A stretch of 64,000 nucleotides of DNA, taken from Garcia nutans (lineage: Eukaryota > Streptophyta > Magnoliopsida > Malpighiales > Euphorbiaceae). This document shows positions 1 to 10,860 of this stretch, piece by piece. The DNA is taken from positions 53,596,001-53,660,000 of the forward strand of contig CANTUV010000024.1 of assembly GCA_947685225.1 (NCBI GenBank), given 5' to 3'. Both the position numbers and the translations under genes were made by a program. Positions within the stretch are counted from its first letter, which is position 1. Every line of letters starts with the position of its first letter. The notes beneath the pieces were generated by a model. The model was given only the letters and a program-made list of their open reading frames with translations, ran no database searches and was not told the DNA's origin.

Positions 1-1294
1 CCGACCCAGTGCCTCAGAGGTCTGCTCCACCTACTAGTGTTCATTGTGGTAGAGCACACGGAGGTGATTGCTGGTGAAGAGGTACTTCGAGTGTGTGTTT
101 TAGGCATGGGTCACCAGATCATTTTGTCAGAGATTGTCCAGAGCCACCAGAGGATAGACAGGCAGATTTTGCAGCTTCTCAACCCAGTGTTAGAGGAGGT
201 CGAGGGGGCAGAGGTTTTAGTAGAGGTGGTTGACCTGGGTTTAGTCAGAGAGGAGGCTCTACATCCAGAGGCAGTAGGCCATATGAGGCTGGGCCATCTC
301 AGCGGGTTTATGTGATGCAGAGGCAGCCAGATGCTTCAGCCGTCATTGCGGGTACATTTTCTTTATTTGGTATTTTAGTTCTTACTCTGATAGATCTTGG
401 ATCTACGCGTTCATACATAAGTGCATCCATCTTGCCTGTGACTGAATTGCATTTAGAGTCCCTAGGATTTGATGTTTTGGTGACAAATCCTTTAGGGCAT
501 AGTGTTGTAGTTAGCAAGGTGTATCACAATAGTTCAGTTGTGGTTCAAGATGAGGAGTTCCTTGGTGACTTGATTGAAGTGCCTTTCAAGGAGTATGATA
601 TGATTTTAGGCATGGATTGATTATCTAAGCATGGGGCTGTGGTAGATTGTCAGAAGAAGTGCGTTACCCTGAGAACCGGTGATGGTAGAAGTGTGATGGT
701 ATCTAGTGAGCAGAAACATCTTGCATCCATGTTTGTTTCAGCTGTTGCAGCTAGGAGGATGATTCAGAAAGAGTGTGATGCTTATCTTGCTCATGTTGTA
801 GATACTAGAGTAGTGGATTCCTAGCTAGATAGTATACCCATGGTTACTGAATTCCCAGATGTTTTTCCTGAGGAGTTGCCAGGGATACCCCCTGAGAGAG
901 TGGTTGAATTTGGTATCGATTTGTTACCTGGTACCACTCCCATCTCTATTACTCCTTATCATATGGTACCTGCTGAGTTGAGAGAGTTGAAGGTGTAGTT
1001 GCAGGAGTTGTTGGATAAAGGGTTTATTCACCCTAGTGTGTCACCATGGGGAGCGCCCGTTTTGTTTGTATTGAAGAAGGATGGTACTTTGAGACTGTGC
1101 ATTGATTATCGATAGTTGAATAAAGTGACCATCAAGAACAAGTATCCTTTGCCTAGGATAGATGACCTCTTTGATCAGTTAAAAAAAGCAGCAGTTTTCT
1201 CTAAGATTGATTTTGAGATCAGGGTACCATCAATTGAGAGTTAGAGAGGAAGATATACCTAAAATAGCTTTTCGTACAAGGTATGGGCATTATG
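1..1294 (+). pseudogene. E0: broken chromovirus gag (C-terminus), protease and first half of RT
   Basis: This is the left visible part of the oldest chromovirus here; its start lies outside the window. The gag knuckle near 90-165 is out of the main frame, and its second cysteine is now histidine. The protease segment (312-617) has D-L-G at the active site. It ends at a TGA that replaces the tryptophan of the conserved G-M-D-W motif. The frame resumes at 639-821, stops at TAG, and has more in-frame stops after 990 and 1110. RT text resembling P-S-V-S-P-W-G-A-P and I-D-Y-R is still readable. A small indel lies near 1210. The sequence breaks off after the R-Y-G-H-Y codons at the element A insertion and resumes at 26116. 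The many lesions make it much older than C, G and H. Confidence 0.93.
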
Positions 1295-1923
1295 TGTAAC
1301 ACCCTTATACCCTATATAAGTACAACACATATTTTCAGCATATGTAAAATACATATATACGGTACAAAAATGTCACAGACCGGTTTAATAAAAATTTTCA
1401 CATTTCTGTTTTAAGACTTCAAATGCTAATATATAAAATAAATAGTACATAAATATTCTTTGCTTGTTATAGGAATCCAAAATAAATATTTTATATGAAA
1501 ATCTCTGGAAAAAATTCGCCAGAGTTTTGTTTGTAATTTGGACGTTCCCAAAATTTAACAAAACACAACCTGTATAAAACAAACACTCCCAATAAAAATC
1601 AATTCACCATTTCACCAATACTTCTCAATTTCTCCATATTTTCTTAAAAAACTTATATATAGATATATAAATTAACAACACATATAAAATCCCATCTGAA
1701 CAAATTATTCAAAATATTCTTTACAATTTACATTATATACTTCCAAAAACATATAATAACATATATAATATCAAAATACATTGTAATATCAAATATCTAC
1801 ATGCTGGCAATTGGCTCTGATCTTGGTGTACCCAAAAATAACTCTTCAAGCTCAATAAATACAAACCTAGACCGACCAAGTCTAGTAGAACTCTCCGGCT
1901 CTACCAAATCATCCATGACACCT

Positions 1924-1960
1924 GCGCGATGAATTACAATCGTACTAAGCCGAAGCCTAG
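1924..1960 (-). other. Double stem-loop of the element A 3' LTR
   Basis: Read on the minus strand, CTAGGC-TTCG-GCTTAG (one G-U pair, UUCG loop) is followed by a weaker second stem ending in GCGC. It is the counterpart of the paired hairpins in every other LTR of the window. Confidence 0.65.
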
Positions 1961-2008
1961 TGGTACAAACGTTGATAACAATATAGTCCAAATGTAATGT
2001 CAATGCAC

Positions 2009-2009
2009 A

Positions 2010-2042
<33 letters not shown>
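2009..2042. repeat. (AC)n/(TA)n microsatellite
   Basis: About ten AC units run into five TA units inside the element A LTR. The sister LTR at about 23670 keeps only a short TA tract, so the array expanded after A inserted, or contracted in the sister. Confidence 0.9.
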
Positions 2043-2043
<1 letters not shown>

Positions 2044-2672
2044 CACAAATCATAATATTATATCTCATTATATTGCTCAAATGTATCACAATTCATAATT
2101 CACATTAATGCAAAGACAAGCATGGGCCCAAAAGGATCTAGTATGCTATTCAAATTTCAGAGTTACTGCTTTGGTCCATAGTGACACCATGTGTTTAGCC
2201 TCGTAGGCAATATATCCATGGATAATGTAACAGCCCCAGTCACTTGGATCCAACCTGGCTAGACCCTTAGGCCCCAGTATCTTGGTCCTCAACCCGGCTA
2301 GACTGCTATTGTTTTTGAGGCTTAAGATGTAACACCCCTATATCCCGTATACGTACCAAGCATGCTTAAACGATCGTAAAATACGTATACTGAATATAGA
2401 AAATGCCACAGTTTAAAAAGACACAACAATTATCTTTATAAATAAGTGAAATCAATCTCAAATATTTAAAAGAAATCCAAAAGACACCATATATAAAAAC
2501 ATTTATTAATTCACAGCGGAAGTTATTACAAATATGATATAAATCAAAATTTACAAAACATAGAATATATACATGATTGGCAGCTTTTCTCCGATCTTTA
2601 AGTCCCAAAATAACTCTTTAATGTCTACTCTCACTCAGTCTCGAGGAGCTCTCAGGTTCAACTCTGTTACCT

Positions 2673-2710
2673 GCGCGATCAAACACTATCGCGCTAAGCC
2701 ATCGGCTTAG
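2673..2710 (-). other. Double stem-loop, element C 3' LTR
   Basis: On the plus strand GCGCGAT(8 nt)ATCGCGC is followed without a gap by CTAAGCC(ATC)GGCTTAG. Both stems are 7 bp and perfect. Confidence 0.75.
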
Positions 2711-3039
2711 TAGTACAAAATATACCAACATTATACTTTAAGGCAATGCAACATTAGACATCTAAATCATAAAGTGAACATCATAAGTGAAAAGCTAATA
2801 TCACACCTTTATATTTCATAACCCAAGTACATAGAAACATATCACGTTACTACATCATACTATGGTCAATATCATAACAATATTTATATTACATCTTTAT
2901 AGTTCCATTGATCTTATCATACAAGAATCACATTATATAGAAAGACAAGCATGGGCCCAAAACACACTAATATGCCATTCAACTTTCAGAGTTAATGCTT
3001 TGGTTTTGTTATCACATTTATCATTATCATAAACCCAAC

Positions 3040-3205
3040 TAGGCTTTAAGGATTTAGGTTCAACCAAGCTTCAAGGGGAACAAAGCATGCTAAGTATCAA
3101 CCCAACTTGGCTTCAAGAACCAATCCAACCTAGCTTCAAGGGTTGTAACATCTCAATTAGGCTTCAAGGATCAAATCCAACCTAACTTCAAGAGAATGTT
3201 ACCCA
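3040..3205 (-). repeat. Short tandem repeats of the GCTTCAAG type
   Basis: Six or so degenerate copies of a roughly 17-25 bp unit built on CCAACCTAGCTTCAAGG. The same array is in C 5' LTR, F and both B LTRs, at the place where D, G and H have GTAACAG modules instead. Confidence 0.8.
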
Positions 3206-3650
3206 TAGGCATGCCACCAACAACAAAACTCTGAAAGTGAATAACACATTAGACACACAATTCATTTATTGTTTCATTCTCAATTCTCATCACCAATTAG
3301 GCAAACATGCCTTATGTTCTTTCAATTGAATCATCATAGCCAAACACAATGGCTTCACATCACATTTGAGTTATCATAGCCAATCACAATGGCCTCATAT
3401 CATGTTGTATCTCAATTCATATTATTCATCTAGCATCATCATATTACATCTCAATTCATATTATTCACATAGCATCATTGGTATAACATTTCAAGATACT
3501 TTATTCATATAACACATTGCCATTCACAAGTTTCACAATGCATATTACATCACCTTGTTCATATAATATCATATGCATTATCAAATGGAAGTTCAAACTC
3601 AATCATGTAAGAAGAATAAAAACCAAACACAGTAACCAACACACTCAAGG

Positions 3651-3819
3651 GACACGGCCAAGCTTGTGGCCGTGTCTCTCAAAACAAATTGGCAGTAACA
3701 AACACAGGCATGGGACACGGCCGTGTCTCTCCAAAATCAATCCAACACGGCCCAAATTTCCTTGACTTGGCCGTGTCTCTCATGAATTGGCCGTGTCTCT
3801 CCTTGCTTTTGGCCGTGTC
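3651..3819 (-). repeat. GACACGGCC/GGCCGTGTC palindrome cluster, C 3' LTR
   Basis: Several half-sites GACACGGCC and GGCCGTGTC in a GC-rich patch within AT-rich LTR. The first pair can form a 9-10 bp stem. The cluster lies 0.8-1.0 kb from the LTR 5' end, the same place as in five other LTR types here. Confidence 0.85.
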
Positions 3820-4175
3820 ACTCATGGAATGAACCCTAAACATATCCAAGTCTTCTTTGGTTACACTCAATTACATTATACACAATATGTCATAATTCAA
3901 ATGAATATAATCCATGTTCTAAACACATTTTTACCACAATATTCACCATAACAACCCATCATCAACACATTTAATCACCTTCCACTTCAAAACCCTAAAA
4001 CAACATCACCTTTAACCTACCATTTTCAACCAAAACCAAACCAACACTAAATTAACTCACAATCAATTTCAACATTTAAAAACTCATCTCAAACATACCA
4101 AATCATAATATTATCAAATCACAACACACTTCAAACACATCTTCAAAATACCAAAGGAAAACAAGAGAGTACTTA

Positions 4176-4176
4176 C
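4176..4176 (-). promoter_or_regulatory. Donor-like site, element C 3' LTR
   Basis: Minus-strand AAG/GTAAGTACT; the marked base is the first G of the putative intron. It is the LTR copy of the site at 14225, where it could act in the 5' LTR. Confidence 0.5.
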
Positions 4177-4646
4177 CTTAAATGAAGAAATTTCACAAAT
4201 CTCCAACCAACTCCTTTGATTCCTCCTTCAATTTAAGCTTAGAACTTCAAGATCCTCTCATGCTCTCTTGCTCCTTTTTTTCTTTGGATGAGCCGGCCAC
4301 CATAAGGAAAAAGAAGAAAAGATGATAAAGAAAAGTCAAATTATCATCTCTTTAAATCTCCACCAAGCAATTCTAAAAAGACAATTACCAACATTCCCTC
4401 TTCTCACTTGTTCTAACAACCCTTCATCCACATGCCCTATTTAGTAATTTCACACACCCCAAATAAAAATATCTTCTTCCATTGACTCTCCATTTGACTT
4501 ATGTATATGTTATTTATATTAACATTAATACAACATATACATTTTCTTTCTTCACATAACTTTCCTTTGCAAAAACATATGTACATTAAATTCAAATCAA
4601 ACAACAATTGTATTAAAACTTCTAGGGCATACATTGGGATATTACA

Positions 4647-4684
4647 ATTCTCCCCCTCTAAAAAGAAATTTCGCCCTCGAAATT
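4647..4684 (-). other. Polypurine tract and adjacent hairpin, element C
   Basis: On the minus strand the purine-rich TAGAGGGGGAGAAT directly abuts the 3' LTR, as expected for the plus-strand primer of reverse transcription. Just upstream is a 7-bp inverted repeat, AATTTCG/CGAAATT with a 4-nt loop (4667-4684), found beside the PPT in B, G, H and, with one change, E0. Confidence 0.88.
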
Positions 4685-4692
4685 ACCTGATA

Positions 4693-6096
4693 TCAAGTCT
4701 GAAATAGTTGAGGATATTGATCTCGCATTGATTGCTCACTCTCCCAAGTTGCCTCTTCTCTTCCATGATTCTTCCACAGAACCTTCACCAAAGGCACTTT
4801 CTTATATCTCAACTCTTTCACATCACGTGCCAAGATAGCAACTGGTTCTTCTTCGAATGTCAAATCTGGACTCACTTCAATAGATTCAATTGGCAACACA
4901 TGAGATGGATCCGACCTGTATCTCCTCAACATAGAAACATGAAATACATTATGAATCCTTTCTAACTCAGGTGGAAAAGCAAGCCGATAAGCAACTGGCC
5001 CAATTCTTTCCAAAACTTCATACGGTCCAATGAAGCGAGGACTCAATTTCCCTTTCCGACCAAACCTCAAAATCTTCTTCGAAGGAGATACTTTCAAAAA
5101 TACTTTTTCTCCCACATTATATTCAATGTCTCTCCTCTTCAAATCTAAATAAGATTTTTGTCGGTCTGAAGCTGTTTTCAACCTCTCTCGAATCACTTTC
5201 ACTTTCTCTTCAGTTTCTTTGACTAAATTAGGACCAATTAACTTACCTTCTCCAAGCTCATTCCAACATAAAGGTGTCCTACATCGTCTACCATATAATG
5301 CCTCGAATGGTGCCATACCAATGCTTGATTGATGACTGTTGTTGTAAGAAAATTCAACAAGTGGTAAGAATCCATCCCAACTTCCTGAGAAATCAATAAC
5401 ACAGCCTCTCAACATGTCCTCGATAATCTGTATCACCCTCTCGGTCTGCCCATCTGTCTGCGGATGGAAAGCAGTACTGAAATGCAATCGAGAACCCAAT
5501 GCACCATGTAAGCTCTTCCAAAACCTTGAAGTAAACCTGGGGTCTCGGTCAGACACTATAGAAGTTGAAACACCATGCAGCTTCACAATCTCATGGATAT
5601 ACAGCTCAGCTAACCTCTCCAAAGAGTAATCCATCCGAACCGGAATAAAATGAGCTGTCTTAGTCAACCTGTCAACAATCACCCAAATAGCATCATGTTT
5701 TCTTTGTGTCAATGGCAAACCAGATACGAAATCCATAGTTACTCTATCCCATTTCCATTCAGGAACTGCTAAAGGTTGAAGTAACCCTGTTGGAACTTGA
5801 TGCTCAGCTTTTACCCTCTGACATGTGAGACATTTGGACACAAAATCTGCAATGTCTCTCTTCAGACCAGACCACCAGTAAAGCTGCTTCAAATCATGAT
5901 ACATCTTTGTATTGCCTGGATGCATAGCAAATACTGACTGATGTGCTTCTTCTAAAATGATCCTTCTCAAATTAGTATCATCAGGTACACACAATCTGTT
6001 TTTAAACCAGAGACTCCCATCACTTTTCACAATAAAATCTCTACTCTTTCAATTCTGGCAATCTGAAACAATCTTTCGAATCTTCTCATCAGCTAA
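4693..6096 (-). pseudogene. Element C pol, 3' part: integrase, GPY/F module and chromodomain-like tail
   Basis: The open stretch 6030-4693 codes 445 residues. It contains the integrase zinc site (H30, H37, C67, C70), then the catalytic triad D100, D161 and E197. The last two are 35 residues apart, the normal DD35E spacing. The GPY/F module is around 333-352. A chromodomain-like tail with V-P-L-V-K-V-L-W and E-E-A-T-W-E fills about 395-440. The frame continues from RNase H but is cut by a TAA at about 6094-6096, in a position held by glutamine in relatives. A TGA near 6047, in place of a glycine, cuts it again. All visible integrase catalytic residues remain, so only translation from upstream is lost. 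It ends about 46 nt before the 3' LTR. Confidence 0.93.
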
Positions 6097-8008
6097 TTAA
6101 GCTTCTTTAATTTGATCTAACAACACTGGTTTCAATTGCAACTGTGCCAACAATGCACCATCATCACAAGATACAAAACTAGCATGCAATGCTCTCAACT
6201 CAACAAGCAACGAGAGCGAATAAGCAGTTAAACCAGCTAAAGACTTCCGACTCAAGGCATCAGTAACAACATTTGCTTTACCAGGATGATAATCAATCAA
6301 ACAGTCGTAGTCTTTAATTAACTCCAACCATCTTCTCTGTCGAAGATTTAGTTCTCTTTGGACACCCAAGTATTTTAAACTTTTATGATCAATATAGATA
6401 AAACACTTCTCCCCATATAGATAATGTCGCCAAATCTTCAATGCAAACACAATGGCTGCTAATTCCAAATCATGGGTCGGATAATTGAGCTCATGAGGTT
6501 TCAACTGTAGAGAAGCATAAGCTATAACTTTACCTTCTTGCATCAGAACACAACCCAAACCACAATGTGAAGCATCATTGTAAATCACATATGGTTTATC
6601 TTCCACAGGTAAAGTAAGAACAGGCGCTTGAGTCAACATTTCTCTCAACTGTTCGAAGCTAGCTTGACACTGATCTGTCCACACAAATCTAACTACCTTT
6701 CGAAGCAATCTGGTAAGTGGAGTAGCTATCAAAGAAAATCCTTTCACAAACCGTCGGTAATAGCCTGCCAAACCCAAAAAACTTCTAACTTCAGTCACAG
6801 ACTTTGGTGGACTCCAATTCAAAATAGCTTCAACTTTACTCGGATCAACTCTAATACCCTCTGCTGAAACTATATGACCGAGAAAAGTAACTTGATCAAG
6901 CCAAAACTCACACTTCGACAGTTTAGCAAACAATTGCTTCTCTCTCAAAATCTGTAGCACAATCCGCAGATGCTTATCATGCTCCTCCTCATTACGCGAA
7001 TACACCAGAATGTCATCAATAAAGACCACTACAAACTGATCCAAATAGGGCCTAAACACCCTATTCATCAAGTCCATAAAAACTGCAGGTGCATTCGTCA
7101 AACCAAAAGGCATAACTAGAAACTCATAATGCCCATACCTGGTCCGAAAAGCAGTCTTAGGAACATCTTCAGCTCTGACCCTCAACTGATGGTACCCTGA
7201 TCTCAAATCAATTTTAGAAAACACTGCTGCCCCCTTTAATTGATCAAAGAGATCATCAATTCTAGGCAAAGGATATTTATTTTTAATAGTCACCTTATTC
7301 AATTGCCTATAATCGATACACAATCTCATAGTACCATCCTTCTTCTTTACAAATAGAATAGGAGCTCCCCACGGTGAAACACTAGGGCGAACAAACCCTT
7401 TATCTAGCAACTCATGTAACTGCACTTTCAACTCTCTCAGTTCAGCAGGTGCCATTCTGTAAGGAGTAATAGAGATAGGAGTGGTACCAGGCAATAATTC
7501 AATACCAAATTCCACCTCTCTCTCAGGAGGCAACCCTGGCAACTCCTCTGGAAACACATCTGGAAACTCTGCAACTGTGTGTATATTATCAATTTGAGAA
7601 CCCTTTACTCTAGTATCCACCACATAAGCAAGATAGGCATCACACCCCTTTCTAATCAATCTCCTAGCTGCAACCACTGAAACAAACAAGGATGCTAGCT
7701 GTTCCTGCTCATTAGATATTAACACCTCTCTACCATCACTGGTTCTCAAGGTAACAACTTTCTTTTTGCAGTCAACCACAGCTCCATGTCTAGATAACCA
7801 GTCCATGCCTAGGATCACATCATATTCCTTAAAAGGCATCTCAATAAGATCTCCAAGAAATTCCTCACCTTGCACCACTATTGCACTATCTCGGTGCACT
7901 TTGCTAACAATCACACTATGCCCTAAAGGATTTGTCACCAAAACATCAAATCCTAGGGATTCAGCATGCAAAGGAGACACAGGCAAAACAGATGCACTAA
8001 TATATGAA
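6097..8008 (-). pseudogene. Element C pol, middle part: protease C-terminus, RT and RNase H
   Basis: The open frame starts inside D, but the true C sequence begins at 8008, just after the protease active site. It carries the protease remainder with the conserved G-M-D-W motif. RT follows, with D-Y-R-Q-L-N-K, the M-P-F-G-L-T-N-A-P block and catalytic F-I-D-D. RNase H follows RT, with catalytic D in N-D-A-S, E in D-L-E-L, D in I-D-H-K-S and D in T-D-A-L-S-R-K. It ends at a TAA between RNase H and integrase. RT and RNase H active sites look intact. Separation from gag by D and the downstream stop make the whole gene non-functional. Confidence 0.94.
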
Positions 8009-8404
8009 TGTAACACCCCTGAACCCCGTATACGTACACTACATACAACCATCTGCAATATATGTGTACCGGATACAGGAATATTACGGTCGATTTTTAA
8101 ACCAAATCAATCTTTCACCTCATTAAATATAAATAACTCAAAGTATTTAAATTTTGCATTATAAACATAATGAATAAAATATCCATTTATTGAGTAGCGG
8201 AAACGCATTACACTTTTAATGATATTACACATATATGTATATTAATTTGTCTTTCCCAAAATTTATTTAAGTATACATATATTTTAATCAAATACAATAT
8301 AATCATATTATACATGTATGCATCACCTTCTAGTTGGTCTCAAAACACTCTTATTCTTCTCGTGGCATAACGGTTGAGCTCCTGGATCAACCATCAACTC
8401 ACCT

Positions 8405-8442
8405 GCGCGATTAACACAACCGCGCTAAGCTCGAAAGCTTAG
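8405..8442 (-). other. Double stem-loop, solo LTR D
   Basis: On the plus strand GCGCG(11 nt)CGCGC is followed by CTAAGC(6 nt)GCTTAG; same layout as in C with different loops. Confidence 0.72.
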
Positions 8443-8860
8443 TAGTGCAAACAAATATTTAAAACATACATTACAGACAAATCATACTTCATACATTAAC
8501 ATTATGTATCATCATTATCTTATCATGTTTTCCCTTTTAACATGCATTCTTAGTATTTTTCCAAAATTCTCATAGTTATATATATACACATAACACATTA
8601 CAACAAATCACAATATCATCTTCATTTACTTACCATGTATTTCATTCTATCATATCATAATCATATTTCATATAGATGCTTATGCATTATAATCATTTTA
8701 TAATATTATATCATCAAGCAATAATCACATTATAAACAAACACAAGCATGGGCCCAAAAGAAACTAATATGTTATTCAAAGTTCAGAGTCACCGCTTTAA
8801 TTCAATATCACATCATCAAGCCCGTAGGCATAATATATCATATCTCTATCCATGGATAGC

Positions 8861-9140
8861 GTAACAGACCCAGTCTCTTGGATCATCAACTCATCTCGAG
8901 GAGATCCTCAACCCGGCAAGACTGTTACAAATCAAATATCTCATAATATCAATTATCATTGTGTAACAGACCCAGTCTCTTGGACCTCAATTCAATTCAA
9001 TTTGAAGAGATCCTCAACCCGGCAAGACTGTTACAAATCAAATATCTCATAATATCAATTATCATTGTGTAACAGACCCAGTCTCTTGGACCTCAATTCA
9101 ATTCAATTTGAAGAGATCCTCAACCCGGCAAGACTGTTAC
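8861..9140 (-). repeat. Three GTAACAG...CTGTTAC modules in solo LTR D
   Basis: Units at 8861-8928, 8963-9034 and 9069-9140 each start GTAACAGACCCAGTCTCTTGG and end CCCGGCAAGACTGTTAC, so the ends of each unit are inverted repeats. The last two are near-perfect 106-bp tandem copies. Confidence 0.88.
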
Positions 9141-9863
9141 CTTTCATTAAATAGGCATGCCTTCAAATACAGGACTCTGAAAGTTGAATCAACATATTAG
9201 GCACACAATCATTTCATTTTAACTTCATTTCTCAATTCATTTATTATTTCACAATCCACAATTCATTAGACAATTATGCCTCAACTATTTCATTTGATTC
9301 ATCTTGGCCCATCACAATGGCCTCACATTTCTTTAATCTCAATTCACATTTCATCTTTCATCATTCAAGTATACCCAATCAATTGCATTATCATATATTT
9401 TGAATACACATTATACAAATCATATTCTCATTTCATCATCATATAAGCAAATATGCTTCATTCATATTATTTATATCATTATCATGTCTCAAATCACATT
9501 AATCAATTCACCATAAAAGTATTCATATACATCATCAATATTCACATTATGCACAACATAACCTTACTCTGATGCATCTCGATATCATTTAATGTATATT
9601 CAATCTCAACATTATATGAATATATGCAATAATGTAGTTTGTACTTACTCTTCATAGCTTCTCAAGCCATATTCATTTTATGTAATTGCACAAGTGTTAT
9701 AATCATTTCATTACATTTCTCATTTCATAAGTAATTCATTACTCAATGACATTGATGCCTCAACAAACTCACCTTATGCACATCACAACATATAATACAT
9801 TCATATATTAGTCTCATTTTAAGCCTTTAGATCACAAATTACAAGTCATATCAACATTTAAGT

Positions 9864-10063
9864 CCCCACGGTCGTGGCCTCCCAATCCCCACGCCCGTGG
9901 GATCCAATACGGTTCTGCCCATTTTTCATTACAATCCCCACGGTCGTGGCCTTCAAGAGCCACGGTCGTGGCATTGAAAACTCTTCTGTGCTACCAAAAT
10001 GCATAAAGACACAGTCATGTTTGTAACCCCACGGTCGTGGCCTTCACTTGCCACGGTCGTGGC
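9864..10063 (-). repeat. CCACGGTCGTGG array, solo LTR D
   Basis: Six near-palindromic CCACGGTCGTGG or CCACGCCCGTGG copies in about 200 bp. It stands at the LTR position of the GACACGGCC cluster of C but has a different sequence. Confidence 0.87.
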
Positions 10064-10315
10064 ATCCAATCCGGGACTGTTTTCCAAGACAACTCAAGTA
10101 TTTTACATTTTAAACAAATCCACATGAATACAAACATAATCAAACTCTTCCTTTCTTCTAAAAATTGAATTAAAGTTCAAATCTTAACATATCCAAACTA
10201 TTTTGCACTCATCCATCTATTTAATCCATACTCTTAACTTTCACTAACATCACACCATAATCATCTCAAAACTTAATTAAATCCATAGAAATTAATACAA
10301 AGCAAGAGGCACTTA

Positions 10316-10316
10316 C
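10316..10316 (-). promoter_or_regulatory. Donor-like site, solo LTR D
   Basis: Minus-strand CAA/GTAAGTGCC about 540 nt from the LTR 5' end; homologous by position to the donor-like sites in the other LTRs. Confidence 0.4.
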
Positions 10317-10507
10317 TTGGATTCTTAGCCAAATCTTCAATATCCACTTGCAAATCTCTTGATATCTTTTAATCTTTGGTGAAAATAGAGGCAAAAATCA
10401 CCTTTCTCTCTCTAGCTTCTCTCTCTCTCTCTCGTCCAAGAAGAAAAGCAGAAGACGAAGAAGAAGAAAGAAAGAATTTCTCTTTCTCTTCCTTCGTCCT
10501 TATCTTC

Positions 10508-10509
<2 letters not shown>

Positions 10510-10548
<39 letters not shown>

Positions 10549-10549
10549 C

Positions 10550-10580
<31 letters not shown>
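10510..10580. repeat. (ATA)n microsatellite
   Basis: About 22 AAT/TAA-type trinucleotides with one interruption near 10548, within D and close to the TATA-rich promoter-like zone. Confidence 0.93.
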
Positions 10581-10582
<2 letters not shown>

Positions 10583-10860
10583 CTCCACCACACACCCTTT
10601 TCAACCTTTGACTTCCTTTTTCTCTTTTTCTTTTTGTCTTAATCATCATTAATATTATTATTAATTAATTATACAAATATATATATATAACTCACTTTCC
10701 TACCCCACTTTATATCCCATGTATATGTGATGTATATGTATATGTCTTTTTATATTGTATTTATATTTATATATATTCCATATATATATACATATACACT
10801 AAATCCAAATACACAATAACTCCAAAACTTTTAGGGTATATTTTGGGATATTACAATGAA

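Larger units (their letters stand above)
1295..2327 (-). repeat. Element A 3' LTR, first part
   Basis: This matches 22955 onward closely and is interrupted at 2328 by element C (TSD TAAGA at 2323-2327 and 14696-14700). It contains the double stem-loop (1924-1960), an (AC)n/(TA)n microsatellite, the conserved GGGCCC island near 2113-2175, and a GACCCAGTCT-type repeat. No coding sequence is seen; short ORFs here are AT-rich and not conserved. Confidence 0.92.
2328..4646 (-). repeat. Element C 3' LTR
   Basis: It is 2319 bp and is paired with 12373-14695. Reading 5' to 3' on the minus strand it has: a TATA-rich promoter-like zone near 4500-4560, a GCCGGCC motif near 4293, a donor-like AAG/GTAAGTACT at 4176, the GACACGGCC palindrome cluster (3651-3819), repeats of the GCTTCAAG type (3040-3205), the GGGCCC island (2942-3003), the double stem-loop (2673-2710), the TTCCGCTGTG box near 2515, and AATAAA nearby as a possible poly(A) signal. 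Confidence 0.95.
8009..10855 (-). mobile_element. D: solo LTR (2847 bp) of a related chromovirus
   Basis: It begins TGTAACACCCC, ends GATATTACA, and is flanked by TSD ATGAA (8004-8008 and 10856-10860). No PBS, PPT or gag-pol lies inside, so it is a solo LTR left by LTR-LTR recombination. On the minus strand it has a TATA-rich zone, GTAAGTG donor-like site at 10316, a CCACGGTCGTGG array (9864-10063), three GTAACAG modules (8861-9140), the GGGCCC island and the double stem-loop (8405-8442). A long (ATA)n tract lies at 10510-10580. It interrupts C just after the protease active-site codons. Confidence 0.94.

Noticed and set aside
10376..10642. An 88-codon ORF with a long isoleucine run.
   Set aside because: It is the translation of the (ATA)n microsatellite in solo LTR D.
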